From positions 43,950-107,949 of the forward strand of contig JANQEN010000203.1 in NCBI GenBank assembly GCA_028278335.1: a DNA stretch of 64,000 nucleotides, given 5' to 3'. Shown here in pieces: positions 45,465 through 55,257 of this stretch (its first letter is position 1; every line of letters starts with the position of its first letter). Position numbers and translations under genes: made by a program. The DNA comes from Chitinivibrionales bacterium. GTDB taxonomy: Bacteria; Fibrobacterota; Chitinivibrionia; Chitinivibrionales; JANQEN01. The notes under the pieces are model-generated. The model had not been told where the DNA came from, did no database searches, and worked only from the letters and a program-made list of their open reading frames with translations.

Positions 45465-46736
45465 ATGCGGAAAACCTTAGTTGTTGTCCTGCTTATTGGA
45501 TCAATTAATCTGCTATTTTCAACTGGTGCTCGAGTTATGACTATGGGCAGAAGTGATCATTTCTTTATGGATGATGTGAGTATTTTTAGAAATCCTGCAA
45601 ATACCAATATCTATCCCAATATGCTTATTGGTGATTTAGGAGTCTATGTGGAAGATCCTTCTGTTGATGGAGACACTGCTGGTTTTACGGCACTAAGAAG
45701 CAAAAACAGAGATCCACAACGTCCCTTTTTTGGTGGTATTGTCTCTTATTCCTTAAATAAATCATCGGAGGGTGGAGACCAATATCCAATGATATCCTTG
45801 GGAGCTGCATTGAATCGATACGATGAAATGCTTATGTATTTAGATCCTAAAGATGAGGAGTTTCTTGGCATTGGCGATACAACAAAAACAGCACTTTTGG
45901 GAAGCCACAATTTTGCAAAACCGGTTGGCAAAGTTGATGTCATGCTTGGTTTTGCTTCCAAGAGTGGTGCCATGTTTGGCTTTGGTACCTATTTTGCTTT
46001 TCAAAAGAAAAAGGTAAATGATGACGTTGAAAAAGAGATGAAGTTGATAAAGGGAAACTTTGGCGTTAACCTTCCTGTAGCAAAAACCGTTGATTTAGAA
46101 GCATCAGTAAGCGGTGGTGTGATGTCTCAAATTGGTGACACTAATAATGTGGCCTTGACTGTAGCAGATAATGACTATTTTGTGAACGCAGATTTTAGGT
46201 TGTTTTCCGCTCTTTCCGCATTGAATGGTGACTTCGTGCCCCATTTAGGATTTGATCTTCTCACTTTCAATGAAGGTGAACAGAAACAGCTTGGTTTTAA
46301 TGCTGGGTTTGGTGTCAATATTAATATTGACCGTGGATTCTTTTGGACCGGCATCGAAGGTTTTTATGTAAACAATGAGAGTAAGAAGATTTCTGGTGTA
46401 AATAGATACGACGAAGTGAAAAAGATGGGTGGTCGAATCAGTTTTGGAATTGAGCGAAATATTATTTGGGATTGGCTTGTATGGCGGTTAGGAGCCACAA
46501 AGATGTTAGCGGTTCAAACTACTGGTGGAATAGATGGAACCACTGAGTGGATTGAAAATCCCGAAGCCGATGGCTCTGATAAAGACCATGTTGCCTTTGG
46601 TTGGGCAATAAACATAGAAAACCGATTGAAAATTGATGCCATATTTGCAGAAGATGTGTTCCATACCTTTTCGAATCTATTTAGTGGCAATCACCACCAC
46701 CTTTTTACACGGTTCTCTGCAACATACAGTTTTTGA
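45465..46736 (+). CDS. Outer-membrane barrel protein
   Basis: A 423-aa protein with a signal peptide (1-20). The mature part starts TGARVMTMGRSDHFFMDDVSIFRNPANTN, the opening seen in PorV/PorQ/FadL-like barrels. Many alternating beta strands follow and the last residue is Phe (ATYSF), the outer-membrane insertion signal. It is the last gene of the envelope run, followed by a strong terminator. It is a likely outer-membrane partner of the machine; substrate or ligand unknown. Confidence 0.8.
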   Translation: MRKTLVVVLLIGSINLLFSTGARVMTMGRSDHFFMDDVSIFRNPANTNIYPNMLIGDLGVYVEDPSVDGDTAGFTALRSKNRDPQRPFFGGIVSYSLNKSSEGGDQYPMISLGAALNRYDEMLMYLDPKDEEFLGIGDTTKTALLGSHNFAKPVGKVDVMLGFASKSGAMFGFGTYFAFQKKKVNDDVEKEMKLIKGNFGVNLPVAKTVDLEASVSGGVMSQIGDTNNVALTVADNDYFVNADFRLFSALSALNGDFVPHLGFDLLTFNEGEQKQLGFNAGFGVNINIDRGFFWTGIEGFYVNNESKKISGVNRYDEVKKMGGRISFGIERNIIWDWLVWRLGATKMLAVQTTGGIDGTTEWIENPEADGSDKDHVAFGWAINIENRLKIDAIFAEDVFHTFSNLFSGNHHHLFTRFSATYSF

Positions 46737-46762
46737 TAACGGCTAAGAATATTTTAAATATT

Positions 46763-46796
46763 AAACGGATGGATTCTACACCATCCGTTTTTTATT
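46763..46796 (+). terminator. Intrinsic terminator after the envelope gene run
   Basis: AAACGGATGG and CCATCCGTTT form a 10-bp stem around an 8-nt loop, followed by TTTATTT. Confidence 0.88.
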
Positions 46797-46961
46797 TCAT
46801 TAAAAATTCATCCAATAATTCTATCATTTATGGGCCTATAAAAAATTATTTTATAAGCAGTTGCTAGTGGTAATGAATAAATAAAACAAGACATCTGATT
46901 GAAAAATGTGGATAGTTTTAAAAGGTATATTGGTTTACAAAGGAATGCTAAAAAAAGTCAC

Positions 46962-47309
46962 ATGATAAAACAGCTGCTTATACTGACAATAGCATGTATT
47001 GTACTTGGATGTAAGGAATCTGATACATTAATTAAAGATAAATTGGTGCTTATAGCTCAGAATGATTTAGAATCAGCGATTAAGGAGCTACCTAAAAAGA
47101 GTATATCTGATTCAGCATATTATAGGATTGTTGAGTATAGGAATTATTCAAAAAGCACCTTTACTAAAAGGGCAATTGTCGAATACTATTTTTTAAACAA
47201 TGTCCATGTTAAAATGGTCAGAAAGTATCGGTACGAACCTAGCTCTCGAAAATGGGATCGATATTTTAATGAGTACAAATTCTATGGTCTGGACAAGAAA
47301 CATAAGTAG
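46962..47309 (+). CDS. Small lipoprotein of unknown function
   Basis: A 115-aa protein. MIKQLLILTIACIVLGCKES gives a clear lipoprotein signal (lipobox VLGC). An in-frame TTG at 46899 would bury this signal, so ATG 46962 is chosen. The mature part is charged and beta-rich (VEYYFLNNVHVKMVRKYRYE). No family was recognised. The next gene starts inside its end, so the two are probably translated together. Confidence 0.7.
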   Translation: MIKQLLILTIACIVLGCKESDTLIKDKLVLIAQNDLESAIKELPKKSISDSAYYRIVEYRNYSKSTFTKRAIVEYYFLNNVHVKMVRKYRYEPSSRKWDRYFNEYKFYGLDKKHK

Positions 47310-48336
47310 ATTCTATTATTTACTACTTATCCTAGCTCTTGGTGAGGTTTTTTCTGAAAATACCGTTGAAAAGCTTCCACAAGAAATCCATACCAATGCG
47401 CTTCAATGCATAAGTGCTGTATACCGAGAAGAGTTTAAAGAGGCAAAACAGATTGCCAAGAATATTATTAAAAAGCACTCTGAAAATCCAGCAGGATACT
47501 TTTTTTATGCTGTGGTCCTTAATTATGAATTAGAATATTTACAATCTGAAAAACACGAAAATGAATTTTATTCCTATTGTGATTTAGCTATCTCCTATGG
47601 TGAGAAGCAGTTGGAAAATAATCCAAAGGATAAGTGGGCTCAGTTTTTTATTGCCGGTGCAAATGGGGCTAAAGGCAAATATGAGGCTCGTTATGGCAAG
47701 TGGATAACTGCCTTTAAGCATGGTTGGGCAGGTGTTGTTATATTCAAAAAATTACGTAAGAAAAATAACAACATGAGAGATGTGATTTATGGAATTGCCA
47801 CCTACGACTATTGGCGAAGTGCCAAAACAAAGATGATGTGGTGGTTACCAGGTGTTGAGGATAAGAGAGGTATCTCTATTGATAGTCTCTATGTAATGAA
47901 AAAAGAAGGTGTCTATGTTAAAGAGAGCGCATCCATGGATCTCATGGATATATTGTATAATGAAAAAAGATATGCAGAGGTGATCGAAGTTGCTGATACC
48001 CTGATTGGTTTGTATCCGAAAAACTTAAAGTGCCACTGGGAAAAGGCCAAGGCCCTTCTGGCCATAGAAAAGTATGATGAATCGCGAGAGTTATTATTAA
48101 AAATATTAGACCGTATTATAAATGTACCCTTTGATAATAGTCCTCACATGGTTTTGTGTCACTACTATTTGTTAAAAATATATTTTAATACTCAGAAATT
48201 TCAGCAGTGCATTGAAATGTATGAAACAATCGCATCAACAAAGATTTCTGAGCTTACTGAAAAACGATTTGAGGATGAACTTAATGATGCCTCAGATTTA
48301 TTGCGAAAAGCAAAAAGAGCTCTAAGTAAGCGCTAA
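47284..48336 (+). CDS. Exported TPR-repeat protein
   Basis: A signal-like N-terminus (MVWTRNISRFYYLLLILALGEVFS) precedes about six TPR-like helical pairs (e.g. AEVIEVADTLIGLYPKNLKC, LLKIYFNTQKFQQCIEMYE). ATG 47284 gives 350 aa; ATG 47269 is equally possible, and no clear ribosome binding site decides. It overlaps the end of the lipoprotein gene by about 25 nt. It is probably periplasmic, perhaps working with that lipoprotein; function unknown. Confidence 0.7.
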   Translation: MVWTRNISRFYYLLLILALGEVFSENTVEKLPQEIHTNALQCISAVYREEFKEAKQIAKNIIKKHSENPAGYFFYAVVLNYELEYLQSEKHENEFYSYCDLAISYGEKQLENNPKDKWAQFFIAGANGAKGKYEARYGKWITAFKHGWAGVVIFKKLRKKNNNMRDVIYGIATYDYWRSAKTKMMWWLPGVEDKRGISIDSLYVMKKEGVYVKESASMDLMDILYNEKRYAEVIEVADTLIGLYPKNLKCHWEKAKALLAIEKYDESRELLLKILDRIINVPFDNSPHMVLCHYYLLKIYFNTQKFQQCIEMYETIASTKISELTEKRFEDELNDASDLLRKAKRALSKR

Positions 48337-48346
48337 GAATTACTAT

Positions 48347-48418
<72 letters not shown>

Positions 48419-48434
48419 TTTTAAATTAAATGTA

Positions 48435-48788
48435 CTAATTCAACTGCATCGATTGCGTTGAAATAATCTTTTGAAGATTCTCTTTATTTTCAGAGTCCAG
48501 GTCCTTAAACATTACCCCAATACGAGTGTCAAACCGATCAACGTATTTAAAGTTACTCCATAGAATTATTAATTTTGCCTGGAAATTAATCTCCTCAGAG
48601 TCGCACTTTTTTGTTAGGTGGAGGGTACCAAATTTAATTGACTTGTCTACTTTGTTATCCACGACAATACACATACCCCCAAGGCTAATGTTACTACACT
48701 CGGTTGTAGTAAAGGTCGAGTCTCCAATTTCAACTGACATGGTTAGATCGCAGGGGTATCGTGAAAATTTTCTTCTGTCTTTAAACAT
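48435..48788 (-). CDS. PilZ-domain c-di-GMP receptor
   Basis: A 117-aa single PilZ domain. The c-di-GMP-binding arginines are in DRRKFSRYPCD, and the second motif is SNISLGGMC (N-x-S-x-G-G). The start at ATG 48788 (MFKDRRKFSRY) is supported by GAGAGG upstream; longer readings add an unrelated hydrophobic stretch. It probably regulates motility or surface behaviour. A diguanylate-cyclase gene is at 59.6 kb. Confidence 0.88.
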   Translation of the reverse strand: MFKDRRKFSRYPCDLTMSVEIGDSTFTTTECSNISLGGMCIVVDNKVDKSIKFGTLHLTKKCDSEEINFQAKLIILWSNFKYVDRFDTRIGVMFKDLDSENKENLQKIISTQSMQLN

Positions 48789-48965
48789 GGAAAACCTCTC
48801 AAAAATGAAGAATAAGGCCAATGTATACATTTTATAATGTTTTAATAGGGGCGTCAATGTTTTAACTGAGTAATCCATCTTGATGGTATCTCAATTCCCC
48901 TGTTGCTCGATCTCCATACCCAAATCGCTCGATGAACCTTCTTGTGTAGTCTGGATTTTCATCCC

Positions 48966-49249
48966 CACGTCATTCCGATTTACGTTCCCACGTAGTTTTG
49001 ATTTACGTTACCACCTAGTTCCGATTTACGTTCCCACCTAGTTCCGATTTACGTTCCCACCTAGTTCCGATTTACGTTCCCACGTAGTTTTGATTTACGT
49101 TCCCACCTAGTTCCGATTTACGTTCCCACCTAGTTTCGATTTACGTTACCACGTCGGTCCGATTTACGTTACCACGTCGGTCCGATTTACGTTACCGCGT
49201 CGGTCCGATTTACGTTCCCACGTAGTTTTGATTTACGTTACCACGTAGT
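48966..49249. repeat. Tandem array of 23-bp repeats
   Basis: Twelve full head-to-tail copies of a 23-bp unit plus 8 bp of a thirteenth. All share the core GATTTACGTT. Three sub-types differ in the first half: CACCTAGTTCC, CACGTAGTTTT and CACGTCGGTCC. There are no unique spacers, so this is not a CRISPR array. Some junctions contain the palindrome TACGT-N4-ACGTA. The array runs directly into the IS3-family remnant. Confidence 0.93.
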
Positions 49250-49441
49250 GGAGTTACCCCAATAAATAGGACACGAGCCTAAGAGTTATTTTATTAATCT
49301 AACCAAGGAGGCTTAATGTCCAATCGTCTTACAAGAAAATACAATAATTCCTTTATTCGTGAGGCCGTCAATCTCGTAGAGAAATTTAACATATTTATTC
49401 TGCTCATTGATCGTCTCAGTGTAAAAGGGACAATTTTGTAA
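49249..49441 (+). pseudogene. Remnant of an IS3-family element (left end and orfA start)
   Basis: The segment starts with an IS3-like terminal sequence (TGGAGTTACCCC, then AATAGGACACG). It then has AAGGAGG and an ATG at 49316 that reads MSNRLTRKYNNSFIREAVNL, the N-terminal helix-turn-helix start of IS3 OrfA. The reading stops after 41 codons (TAA 49439-49441), and the rest of orfA, all of orfB and the right end are missing. A deletion scar joined to unrelated sequence is the simplest explanation. Confidence 0.65.
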
Positions 49442-49543
49442 TAAGACTTGGCACTACAATATATTTTTAAAGTATCAAATTAGTTATTATCCTGTGCCTG
49501 AGTTGTCTCATTATTATCATCCATTAGTACCAGGATCATCAAT

Positions 49544-51103
49544 ATGTCTGTAAAAAAGAAATGGGTTGTCGACGAAAAAGGATTTCATTCTGTAAGTGAA
49601 TTTGATCCCGCACCTTCTGATAAAACTGTTGTCTCAATTGATAACTCTTCTATCCAGAACAGCAATAATGAAGAAAAAAATGAAATTGAGCTTATTAGAG
49701 GGACATGGCTCGAAGGTGATGATGGTTTTCAGTTTAATACAAAATGCAAGGTGCGTATAGAAGCTAAACTCCTTAAGGTTACTTCACGGAAGAAAATCAG
49801 TATCGATACCTTTGTCGATTATAACGGAGAAATTGAAAATCTCGGGCAACAGGTCGAAGGATTCCTTGACGACAAGGGTGTTGCCGAAGTTGAGGTGATC
49901 CTGTTTTATGGTGAGAAGTACAGCAAGGCCATAGAAGAAAACCATGAAGCTGTTTGCTGTTACACGTTCAAAGCGAAAAGCAGCGTTGCTAAAGACGAAC
50001 TGGAAAGTGAAGCTCTTAAAATGCCTCAAAAGGAGTTTATAGAATTAAAAGAGGGTATGTATGATGACCATGCCGTCAAGACATATGCTTCCCGCAAAAC
50101 CGATGAAAAGGGACATGGTAACGGAACTGCTATAAAAAAACTTCAGGAGAACCTTCACAAGATAGGTGTTATCAGTGTTGGTAATGCAGACGGGGATTTT
50201 GGCAGTAAGACTAATAAAGCAGTTATCGAATTTCAAAAAGCAGCTGCAGAAAAAAAGAGAATGAATAAAGACAAGACCTTCACTGAGGTTAAAGATGTCT
50301 TGTCAGGATTTACCGAAGGTGTTTTTAATAAGAATTGTCAGCAAGAGATGGATAAATGGCTGCAAAACGGGTATATGCTACCCCAAGACTATTTAACATT
50401 TCCCGGTACGAATTTCAAATACAAAAAGACAGGGAAAACATATAATTCCTGTATTGTCACTTTGCCGAGTCAGCTACGTAGCGATTTCAAGAAAGATATT
50501 GAGAAAATAATTAAGGAGATGCATAATCTCGGTTTTGCCTTTGGAGTGATGCAATCTGCTAAAGCGGGATACAGAACATTTCAAACGCAAAATGACATTG
50601 ACCCGACTAAAACAAAGGCTGGGCCTGGCGAATCATTTCATAATTATGGTTTGGCCGTTGACTTGGGTGTATTGAATTGGGTAGATCAAGAAGGCAAATC
50701 GTATAATGATTTCTGGCTTGGTTTAATGGACAAAATTGCAAAGTACAAAGGATTTTCTTCAAAGATATGGAGAAAAAGAAACTCATTTTGTGGTAACGAC
50801 GTTCATTCTCTTTCCTTTGAGACAATCCACCTTCAGGGAGTTCCTGCAGCTGCGTGTGGTCGAACAGCTCTTTCGAATTGCTTAAATAAAGCAGCTTCAA
50901 ATCTAAATGACACATCTTGGGAGTATAGGATTGCTGATAAAAAATATGAATGCAATCTGGGCACTAAAGATACATGGAAGAACATTGGTACGGCAAAACA
51001 GATGTGGGCTGGAAATGCAACCAATTGTGATAAAGACCAGAAAGAAAAAATTAAAAAGCACATGAAAAAAGCTGAAAGTGTTGCTTTGACTATAGCGGTC
51101 TGA
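49544..51103 (+). CDS. Peptidoglycan-binding M15 endopeptidase, putative contact-delivered effector
   Basis: A 519-aa protein without a signal peptide. Residues about 45-150 are a beta-rich domain of unknown type. About 192-235 is a PG_binding_1 domain (AIKKLQENLHKIGVISVGNADGDFG). About 300-440 is an M15-type zinc peptidase with ligands His366 and Asp373 in SFHNYGLAVDL, and Glu426/His429 in FETIHLQG, as in CwlK/phage endolysins. The Cys-rich tail is unrecognised. It probably cuts peptidoglycan stems. The lack of a signal peptide and the exported partner encoded 12 nt downstream suggest an effector-immunity pair; an endolysin-like role is the alternative. Confidence 0.8.
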   Translation: MSVKKKWVVDEKGFHSVSEFDPAPSDKTVVSIDNSSIQNSNNEEKNEIELIRGTWLEGDDGFQFNTKCKVRIEAKLLKVTSRKKISIDTFVDYNGEIENLGQQVEGFLDDKGVAEVEVILFYGEKYSKAIEENHEAVCCYTFKAKSSVAKDELESEALKMPQKEFIELKEGMYDDHAVKTYASRKTDEKGHGNGTAIKKLQENLHKIGVISVGNADGDFGSKTNKAVIEFQKAAAEKKRMNKDKTFTEVKDVLSGFTEGVFNKNCQQEMDKWLQNGYMLPQDYLTFPGTNFKYKKTGKTYNSCIVTLPSQLRSDFKKDIEKIIKEMHNLGFAFGVMQSAKAGYRTFQTQNDIDPTKTKAGPGESFHNYGLAVDLGVLNWVDQEGKSYNDFWLGLMDKIAKYKGFSSKIWRKRNSFCGNDVHSLSFETIHLQGVPAAACGRTALSNCLNKAASNLNDTSWEYRIADKKYECNLGTKDTWKNIGTAKQMWAGNATNCDKDQKEKIKKHMKKAESVALTIAV

Positions 51104-51115
51104 TTCAAGGAGGAA

Positions 51116-51595
51116 ATGATGAATTTAAAATTTATATTTTTGTTTGTTTTTTTTGTAACTGTGTGTTTTGCCAGCAAACCGAATGATTCAGCTATTCTGG
51201 ACGCAAACAAGTTTGTTAAAGGGATTGATGAAAATATCAAAATTGGCAAATATTCTCAATTAGTAATTGAAGAGTTCAGCACCTATGAAGGCAGTCCGGC
51301 CAAAATAACATTCTTTTTTATTAAGGACAGTATTATGATTGCTGCGAAAGTGTCGGTCGGTCATGAAATATGGGTAAATCAATTTTACTATTATTATAAT
51401 GAAGACGGATACATTATTAAATACCTCAAAAAAGCCATAGACAACCCTTACAATCCTAAAAATGAGGCCATTATCTTTGACGGCAACGAAAAAATTATCT
51501 GGAAGAACATAGATGAAATGGTTGTACCTGCCAATCGGATAAAGGAATTATTTACTTCCATTCAAAAAATAAGACTCGATTTTGCCCGCTATTGA
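51116..51595 (+). CDS. Exported small protein, putative immunity partner of the M15 protein
   Basis: A 159-aa protein with a Sec signal peptide (LKFIFLFVFFVTVCFA, cleavage before SKPND), so periplasmic. It has an AAGGAGG ribosome binding site and starts 12 nt after the peptidase gene, clearly co-transcribed. The mature part is a small alpha/beta protein (ITFFFIKDSIMIAAKVSVG) of no family I recognise. The periplasm is where protection against a peptidoglycan-cutting effector would be needed. Function is inferred from context only. Confidence 0.65.
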   Translation: MMNLKFIFLFVFFVTVCFASKPNDSAILDANKFVKGIDENIKIGKYSQLVIEEFSTYEGSPAKITFFFIKDSIMIAAKVSVGHEIWVNQFYYYYNEDGYIIKYLKKAIDNPYNPKNEAIIFDGNEKIIWKNIDEMVVPANRIKELFTSIQKIRLDFARY

Positions 51596-51663
51596 TATTT
51601 GGTTTAATACTTTGAAAAAATGACAAAGCAATGAAGGGTAAAAAACAAACAAAGTCTAACGGT

Positions 51664-54600
51664 TTAATCAACCATGTTTTTAATCAATCGAACTGAAAGG
51701 CCACTAATTTTGTTACTGTTATCTCTATAAAGGTATTCACTGGACCAACCAAGCATCCGGGCGTAAGCACGCCATTCATCTTCCTCTGAAGTGCTCCACC
51801 ATTCACAGGAGTACTTTTGATTGTTAAAACTATCAAAATGATAACATCCTCCACCTGGAAAACCTGAAAAACCACTACCGTTGTTGTTGTTTGGATCATT
51901 ACCGGGTGTTCCTTCAACCGACCATGTTTCCCAACCAATCTTAGATGCCATTGACTTTGCGATTTTATTACCGGTTGTAGTCCCGTCCCAGTTATACCCG
52001 TTAGCAATAAGAAAATTTTGTAAGGTGGTCCAATCCGCATCAGTTGGCACTCTCCACCCGTTCGGGGCTATCTTCTTTAAATTTGCAGGATCGACAACAC
52101 GCCAATTGTATAATGCACCATAAGGAGTAGCGTTTGTGGAGGAGTCATTGTTATACCAGCAATATGCCGGAGTTGTAAGTAATTGCCATTGAGCGCTGTC
52201 AGTCACATTTGGAATTGTGGTTCCATCGTTATATTTAGTGCACCTGAAATTCTCCACCATCCAAACCTGATTACCGATCTGTATCTCCGTATAAATGTTT
52301 CCGTCTGTATCTCTGATCACCCATTTCGCGTACAAAGTTACATTGTCTGTCACAACATCACTTGAAAAATTCCATATATTTATATGTGCACTATCCTTAT
52401 ACCACCCCTCGAAGTTGTATCCTTTTTTTGTCGGGGAACTGGGTTCTGTTGCTTGAGAACCGTGATTTATCTGCTGAGAGGTAACCGCGCTTCCGCCCCG
52501 TGAGTCGAAAGTCATTGTGTAAACATTAATTGCCCACTTCGCATATAGGGTAACATTTTGTGAACCTATGGTAAATGTCTCTCCCGGTGTTCGATCAGTC
52601 CCGGAGCCTGCCTGGTTTGTGTTCCACTTTGAAAAAGAATACCCTGTTTTTACCAATGAGCCTTTGTTGTCAAGAACCGTAACAGATGTTCCATTTGTAT
52701 ACTTGTTCGTGTCTACTGGAACAGTTCCCCCTGTGTTGCTATTGCCATTATAGGTTACTGTATAAACGGGCGTCCATTTTGCATAAAGGGTTATACTCAC
52801 TGTAATCGCTGTAGTAAAAACAAAGGGAATTGTTAATGCCTGATCTGAATACCAGCCTGCAAACGTATATCCGATTCGAGTTGGTGGCGCTGGCTCTGTG
52901 GCCGTATTATTATAAGGGACGCTCTGGCTGTCAACTAGGCTTCCGCCATTGCTGTTGAACCTTACAATATAGCTGTTTGTAATCCATTTCGCATACAACG
53001 TTTCATCGGCTGAACCCATGTAGAAGGTGTCGGCATTGGAATATTTCGTCCCCGTTCCGTCAGCCTTCGTGTTCCAGCTTGAAAAGCTGTACCCTATTTT
53101 TATCAGGCTACCTGTGTTTCCCAGCACAGTCACTATATCACCTACTTCGTAGTTGTTCATGTCAACTGGCACTGTACCGGAGGTGTTCCCATTGCCATTA
53201 TAAGTAACGGAATAGGTTGGATTAGTCGTCCATTTTGCGTAGAGCACAACATCCGCTGTGTCCATAGGAAAGGTTTCGCCTCTTGTATAGCTTATACCGG
53301 TACCATCTGACTTAGTGTTCCATCCTGCAAATGTATGACCTGTTTTTGTCAGGCTGCCTGTGTTTCCAAGAACGGTGACGGTAACGCCCTCTTCGTAGTT
53401 GTGTATGTCAACCGGCACAGCACCGGAAGTATTTCCATTTCCGCTATAAGTTACAATGTAAGTAGGGTTGGTCGCCCATTTTGCGTAGAGCATAACATCG
53501 ATCGTATCCATGGTAAAAGTGTCATCATCCGTATAATTTTTACCCGTTCCGTCAGCTTGGGTGTTCCACCCTGTAAAGGTGTGCCCTGTTTTTGCCAGGT
53601 GACCAGTGTTTCCAAGCACTGTGACGGTAACACCCTCTTCGTAATTGTTGTTATCTAAAGGTACAATACCGGAAGTATGGCCGTTACCATTATAGGTTAC
53701 TTTAAATGTCGGGTTCTTAGTCCATCTGGCATAAAGCACGATATCCAACGTGTCCATTGTAAAGCTGTCGCCTTCTGAATAGCTCGTTCCTGTGCCGTCT
53801 GCTTTTGTGTTCCAATCGGCAAAAGTACAACTGTCTTTTAAAAGAGTACCGGTATTTCCTTTTATAGCAACGGTTGTGCCTGACTCATAATTATTGGTGT
53901 CGACCGGCACGATGCCGGAGGTGTGGCCGTTGCCATTGTAAGTAACTGTATATGTCGGATTAACAGTCCATTGGGCGAAAAGAACAATATCTACAGTATC
54001 CATGATTAACGTATCACCACTGGCATAACTTGCACCCGTACCGTCAACTTTGGTATTCCATCCCGAGAAAGCATTGCCTGTTTTTACTAGTGCACCAGTA
54101 TTTCCTATAACTGAGACTGTTGATCCTGTTCCATACGTATTCGTATCAACCGGCACAGTGCCAGAGGTGTGACCGTTGCCGTTGTAGATTATTTTGTAGG
54201 AGGAAGGAGTAAACATATACGATGCTTTTAGCGTATCGCTGTTTTTGTGGTAACTCGCATCTGTCGCGATTATGGTTATTGTGTTTACCCCTGGACTGAG
54301 TTTCAGTGTGTCTTGGAAAACAGAATCATTTGAAACCACCGAGCTTTCATTTACCACCACCTTTAAAATACCGCTCTCATCGGTAACTATAAAACTGACA
54401 GATAAAAGGGAGTCGCTGCTTGCAAATCCATCCTGCGGGGACAATGACGAGATGACCGGCTTGGTTGTATCAGCAGCAACGGACAGCGTATACACCTTAC
54501 TCGTGTCGGAGCCGATACTGTTTAATACGACACAGGAATAATTGCCATTATCCTTAATTGTTAATGCATTGCGCATTCATGTGTCGTTTACCTGTGTCCT

Positions 54601-54849
54601 GAAGTTTTTCGAAACGGGGCTGCCATCTTTAAACCATTGAATTGTTAACGGCCCACTTCCATTTGCCGTAATAAACATCCCAAATGATGAATCAAGGACA
54701 GCATTTCCAAAGGTTTGAATCTGCTTATTGTTTCCTATTGATGGCGCATTAAAATCCGGCTGTGAGGGATCTGTGCAAAAAAGCCATAAAAAGAAAAATG
54801 AAAAGACTGAAATGAATATTAAAATCGAATTAGGTTTAAAGAATTTCAT
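51664..54849 (-). pseudogene. FISUMP lipoprotein with Ig-like and InlB-type repeats, interrupted by an in-frame TGA
   Basis: One reading frame of about 1060 codons with a single TGA after codon 90 (54577-54579). N-terminal part: lipoprotein signal (LWLFC) and the first half of an Ig-like domain (PLTIQWFKDGSPV). After the TGA the Ig domain continues (ALTIKDNGNYSCVVLNSIGSD). Then come eight Listeria-Bacteroides (InlB B-type) repeats, six long (about 82 aa, YNGNGHTSG...FADWNTKADGTG...LYAKW) and two short. A C-terminal FISUMP domain follows (QIGNQVWMVENF, YGALYNW, NGWRVPTDADW). It is a surface adhesin-like protein. The TGA may be a nonsense mutation, a sequencing error or recoding. Confidence 0.82.
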
Positions 54850-55257
54850 GTTTTTTACTTTTGTCTATAGATATGGGTCTTTTATACTATTAACAGATCT
54901 TTGAAGTATAAAATATTTTAATTTAAGTCTAAGCTGGGCATAATACTTTTATTATCTTATCAAAATGAGGAATGTGGGTTCGCCCAACTTCTCCTATTTA
55001 ATAAAAACAAGGGATAAATTTAGGATATATTGTCACAAACCAAGGGATAAACAATGTTTTTGACAACAGAACATGCTCTGGAGAAATGTGCCATTTTCAT
55101 CGTTCTGGGTGATCAGGCCATAAAAATAATAGAAAAAGACACGATTCTTCAGAAATAAAATCTGTTAATAATAAAACAAACAGGTATTTTTATCCCAAGC
55201 AGATAAACGACCTTCAGGTTAAAGAATGTATCGTATACATAAAAACAAAAAAATAAA
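54850..55257. other. Intergenic region, 408 bp
   Basis: A/T-rich gap between the divergent FISUMP gene and the helicase-associated-repeat gene. The only open stretch is a 34-codon frame from ATG 55054, without a ribosome binding site or recognisable similarity. No hairpin, RNA gene or clear promoter was seen. Confidence 0.5.

Noticed and set aside
48966..49249. CRISPR array
   Set aside because: The 23-bp units follow each other directly with no spacers, and no cas genes are nearby.
54577..54579. TGA as a selenocysteine codon
   Set aside because: It lies in an Ig-like domain where no Cys/Sec is expected, and no SECIS-like hairpin was recognised just downstream; mutation or error is simpler.
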